Shown: positions 61,369 to 64,000 of the stretch, one piece after another
Layout: every line of letters begins with the position of its first letter
How positions within the stretch are numbered: the stretch's first letter is position 1
NCBI RefSeq assembly: GCF_022829685.1
Contig: NZ_JAKSYE010000125.1
Span: 394,454-458,453 of the forward strand
Length of the DNA stretch: 64,000 bases
Source: Methylobacterium sp. E-045
GTDB lineage: Bacteria; Pseudomonadota; Alphaproteobacteria; Rhizobiales; Beijerinckiaceae
Direction: 5' to 3'
Notes under the pieces: model-generated
What the model was told of the DNA's origin: nothing
The model's input: the letters and a program-made list of their open reading frames with translations, nothing else
Databases searched by the model: none
Program-made: the position numbers and the translations under genes

Positions 61369-61742
61369 GCGTTATTGATGTAATCGTAGCCGACAGGGAA
61401 GATTGCTCGCAAAGAGAGGATGTTTGGCTGCACGCGACAGGGGAGTTTGGTCATTCCCCCCTGTCGTCCCTGTGCGGAGGGCCCACACCGGGGCCTGAAG
61501 TGAGGGGCGAGGTGCAAGACGGCGGCGGCCGGAACCTTCATCAGGCGGAAACGCCGTGGCGCAACGGAGCCGCGCATCGACAGGTCCGGGGGATGGTGAC
61601 GTTTGCCGTCCCCCGGCTTCCCACCCCCGACCATGGCGTCGGGTCACCCGGTTTATGGCGTTCCTCGCGTATCGAACAAATCATGAATCTCGGCCGTGGA
61701 GAACGGTACGCCGCGCTGAAGGGCACAGCCGGAGCGACATCC
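61369..61742. other. Downstream region of nrdJ with a terminator-like hairpin
   Basis: About 370 bases. The hairpin CGACAGGGG...CCCCTGTCG (61435-61466) is a perfect 9-bp stem, but lacks a T tract. I see no other structure I can name and no supported gene before 61743. Confidence 0.45.
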
Positions 61743-61952
61743 ATGAACGCTCCCGTAAAGATCGCGCCGAAATCGAATCTCTTCGAATGGAGGCGGCTCG
61801 ATCGCATCAATCTCGTCGGCAACGAGATGAGATCCATCTGGCGGGAACAGGAGAAGGACCGCGTCGGCATCGACGGGGAAATCGAGCGATGCCGTCCCCG
61901 GGCAGGCGAAGACGGGGCCGAGGCCACGGGTAGGATCCTGAAGATCCAATAG
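61743..61952 (+). CDS. Possible small protein of unknown function
   Basis: A 69-residue open frame (MNAPVKIAPKSNLFEWRRLD...) starting at ATG 61743 with GGAGCG eight bases upstream. Third codon positions are mostly G or C, like the neighbouring genes, which supports coding. There is no signal peptide or domain; the composition is charged, with Trp and Arg. An in-frame ATG at 61683 would lengthen it by 20 residues. The opposite strand is also open, so this remains uncertain. Confidence 0.35.
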   Translation: MNAPVKIAPKSNLFEWRRLDRINLVGNEMRSIWREQEKDRVGIDGEIERCRPRAGEDGAEATGRILKIQ

Positions 61953-62193
61953 AAAACGGGAACGAGCTTGGTGATCCAGGCAGGGGCAACCGAGAGCCTG
62001 TCGAACGTCGCGGTCTTTCTGCGTCTGACCCCATCTCTTTGGACGGTCATCTGAACATGGTATTGGGGGGAGCCGTTCCGCCGCTGACGCTCCAGAACGG
62101 TTCCGACGACGCCCCGCCGCCGGTTACAGCACGGGGAAACTTCCGTTCGAACCCGCTTCAGTAAGACCGGGCACAGTACGAGATGGCAGCGAA

Positions 62194-63222
62194 GTGACTG
62201 AGCCCGTCAAAAAATCAAACGATTTCAGCCCGCACAGGTTCTCCGTTGCACCGATGATGGATTGGACCGACCGCTATTGTCGGTCGTTCCACCGGGTCCT
62301 GTCGCGCCGTGCCCGGCTCTATACCGAGATGGTAACCAGCAATGCTGTCCTTCACGGCGACAGGACGCGTCTGCTCGGGTTCTCGGAAGCGGAACATCCG
62401 GTTGCCGTCCAACTTGGCGGTTCGGTACCCGGCGATCTCGCCGAGGCAGCGCGCATCGCGGAGGGGTTCGGCTACGACGAAATCAACCTGAATGTCGGTT
62501 GTCCCTCGGACCGGGTTCAGGATGGCCGCTTCGGCGCTTGCCTCATGCGCGACCCGAGCTTGGTCGGCGCGTGCGTCGCGGCGATGAAGGCCGCCGTCTC
62601 GGTGCCCGTCACCGTGAAGTGCCGCATCGGGGTCGACGACCAAGATGTTGAGATCGCCCTCGATGCCCTCGTGGACGCGGTGGACCAGGCGGGTGTTGAT
62701 GCTTTGATCGTTCACGCGCGGAAGGCTTGGCTTCAGGGCTTGTCACCGAAGGAGAACCGCGACGTTCCTCCCCTCGATTACGGGCGGGTGGCACGGTTGA
62801 AGCATAAGCGCCCTTCCCTGCCGATTGCCATTAACGGTGGCATCGCCACCATTGAAGAAACGTTGACGCAGCTGGCATTCGTCGACGGCGTGATGATGGG
62901 CCGGGCAGCCTATAACGAGCCGGCGGTTCTCCTCAATGTCGATCGTTCGATTTTCCAGGAGGCAGCCCCTGTGGCGGATGGCTTCGAGGCGGTGGAGGCG
63001 TTCGCACCGACCATCGCTAGGGCTTTGGGACAAGGTATTCGCTTGCACACGCTCACGCGTCATATGCTCGGACTGTTTAACGGACGGCCCGGCGCGCGCG
63101 CCTATCGCCGACATCTGTCGACCTTCGGCACCCGCACAGACGCCGATCTCTCGACCCTGCGCGAGGCGGTCGCTCACGTTTCTAGGGAAAGCCCCGAAGG
63201 AACTGTTGGTCAGGCGGCATGA
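62194..63222 (+). CDS. dusA: tRNA-dihydrouridine synthase A
   Basis: A 342-residue FMN enzyme reducing uridines in the tRNA D-loop. It shows FSVAPMMDWTDRYCRSFHRVLSRRARLYTEMV, LQGLSPKENRDVPPL, the NLNVGCPSDRVQDGRFGACLM block with the catalytic Cys, TVKCRIGVDD and AINGGIATIEE, all DusA-specific. Normal length; starts after a 241-base gap from the small ORF. It is convergent with the lipocalin-like gene, ten bases apart. Confidence 0.95.
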   Translation: MTEPVKKSNDFSPHRFSVAPMMDWTDRYCRSFHRVLSRRARLYTEMVTSNAVLHGDRTRLLGFSEAEHPVAVQLGGSVPGDLAEAARIAEGFGYDEINLNVGCPSDRVQDGRFGACLMRDPSLVGACVAAMKAAVSVPVTVKCRIGVDDQDVEIALDALVDAVDQAGVDALIVHARKAWLQGLSPKENRDVPPLDYGRVARLKHKRPSLPIAINGGIATIEETLTQLAFVDGVMMGRAAYNEPAVLLNVDRSIFQEAAPVADGFEAVEAFAPTIARALGQGIRLHTLTRHMLGLFNGRPGARAYRRHLSTFGTRTDADLSTLREAVAHVSRESPEGTVGQAA

Positions 63223-63232
63223 GCGCCTGACG

Positions 63233-63748
63233 TCAATCGTCGGTCGCGCGCTCGAAGGTGACGATGCTGCGGGTTTCACCCTCCTCGGCCCAGTTCGGCA
63301 TGATACGCCACGGGGTCAGGACACGAAGGCGTGCCCCATCGATCTCGAAGGAGCGCGTCTGTTCAGTGCCGACCCAAGCCGGGTTCCACGCCGCGTCGAG
63401 CTTGGCGGTCCACTGGTTTCCCGTGACAGTGAAACGGCCTGTATAGGCAATCATAGTGTCGAGGAGAGCGGCGCGTTCCTTGTCATTGACTGCGGGCTTG
63501 CGATCCTCACCAGTGAGGTTGAAAAACACTCTCCCCCCGGGCGTGAAATAAGCGAACCCCGTAGGACGGGCGCCCATGACGGGGATCATTTTGCCGTTAG
63601 AGCGAACCTCGACTTCATAGGAGACGAGCTTCCAAAGACCGGTAATCCGCGCATCGCCGGCGGCCTGCGCCGGTCCGGGGAGTCGCGAGATCAAAAGCAG
63701 AGGGAGGGACATCCCAAGAAAGCGGCGTCGTTGGATCGAAACTCTCAT
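63233..63748 (-). CDS. Lipocalin-like exported protein
   Basis: A 171-residue protein with a twin-arginine-type signal (RRRFLGMSLPLLLISRLPGPAQA). The mature chain begins ITGLWKLVSYEVEVRSNGK and continues with GFAYFTPGGRVFFNLTGEDRK and AYTGRFTVTGNQW, the pattern of the lipocalin-like domain (Lipocalin_5) found in many uncharacterised bacterial proteins. It may bind a small hydrophobic ligand; no context clarifies this. Confidence 0.8.
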   Translation of the reverse strand: MRVSIQRRRFLGMSLPLLLISRLPGPAQAAGDARITGLWKLVSYEVEVRSNGKMIPVMGARPTGFAYFTPGGRVFFNLTGEDRKPAVNDKERAALLDTMIAYTGRFTVTGNQWTAKLDAAWNPAWVGTEQTRSFEIDGARLRVLTPWRIMPNWAEEGETRSIVTFERATDD

Positions 63749-63859
63749 GGTCGGATTTGATCCTGTTTGAGAATTGCAGCCGGAGACTTATCCGTCAGAC
63801 GGTCTCTGATGGGCCTATCCAATGAGGACTTGGCCTTCTCCATGCTATGACGCGTTGCG

Positions 63860-63890
63860 GCCCGCGGCGTGTGTACGCTGCGGGCTTTTG
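63860..63890 (+). terminator. Terminator-like hairpin between the lipocalin-like gene and tRNA-fMet
   Basis: GCCCGCGGCGT-GTGT-ACGCTGCGGGC, an 11-bp stem with one mismatch, is followed on the plus strand by TTTTGTGTGTG. No plus-strand gene ends nearby, so it could instead limit the tRNA transcript coming from the other direction, where the T run is absent. Confidence 0.5.
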
Positions 63891-63914
63891 TGTGTGTGGT
63901 GATGTTTGGGAATT

Positions 63915-63991
<77 letters not shown>

Positions 63992-64000
63992 CCAGGGTGT

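Overview
The window is GC-rich chromosomal DNA from an alphaproteobacterium of the Rhizobiales (Hyphomicrobiales), most likely a Methylobacteriaceae member. That placement is inferred from gene order and family content: glyA-nrdR-ribD-ribE-ribH-nusB-thiL, aroQ-accB-accC-aat with DUF2155 and NDUFA12 homologues, divergent rne/amiC-mrcA, a B12-dependent ribonucleotide reductase and a membrane-anchored CycM-type cytochrome. Nearly all genes are housekeeping or conserved. I see no insertion sequence, prophage, CRISPR array or rRNA operon. One tRNA (initiator Met) lies at the right edge.

Layout. 0-4 kb: 5' end of ftsK (runs off the left edge), a TorF-type porin, then glnK-amtB for ammonium sensing and uptake. 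4-13.8 kb: tesB, a UbiH-like monooxygenase, ppa, a small membrane protein, a GNAT enzyme, a tyrosine phosphatase, kdsB-pheA, cytochrome c, and an exported FMN alpha-hydroxy acid dehydrogenase carrying a CXXCH motif. 14-20.4 kb: a Yej-type peptide importer operon with two substrate-binding proteins (one Sec, one Tat) and YejB but no YejE or YejF, followed by a GNAT enzyme and an alpha/beta hydrolase. 20.4-27.9 kb: a MoxR ATPase operon (MoxR, DUF58, BatA/DUF4159-like protein, membrane vWA protein), interrupted by a tandem pair of 120-bp palindromic repeats.

28-34 kb: the riboflavin/NrdR/NusB/ThiL operon and glyA. 34-44 kb: L,D-transpeptidase, a copper-related block (DUF2946 protein, YcnI-PCuAC fusion, TonB receptor), PBP1A and amidase. 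44-53 kb: RNase E with a long leader, an AT-rich island, an aminotransferase, a DsbA-like protein, and aroQ-accB-accC. 53-64 kb: two related small secreted proteins, aat, a LysE exporter, DUF2155 and NDUFA12 homologues, the class II ribonucleotide reductase, a possible small ORF, dusA, a lipocalin-like protein and tRNA-fMet.

Strongest leads: the CXXCH-bearing flavoenzyme, the three-vWA MoxR operon split by repeats, the YcnI-PCuAC/TonB copper locus, the Yej operon lacking its partner genes, and the paralogous small secreted proteins. None can be proven new from sequence reading alone.
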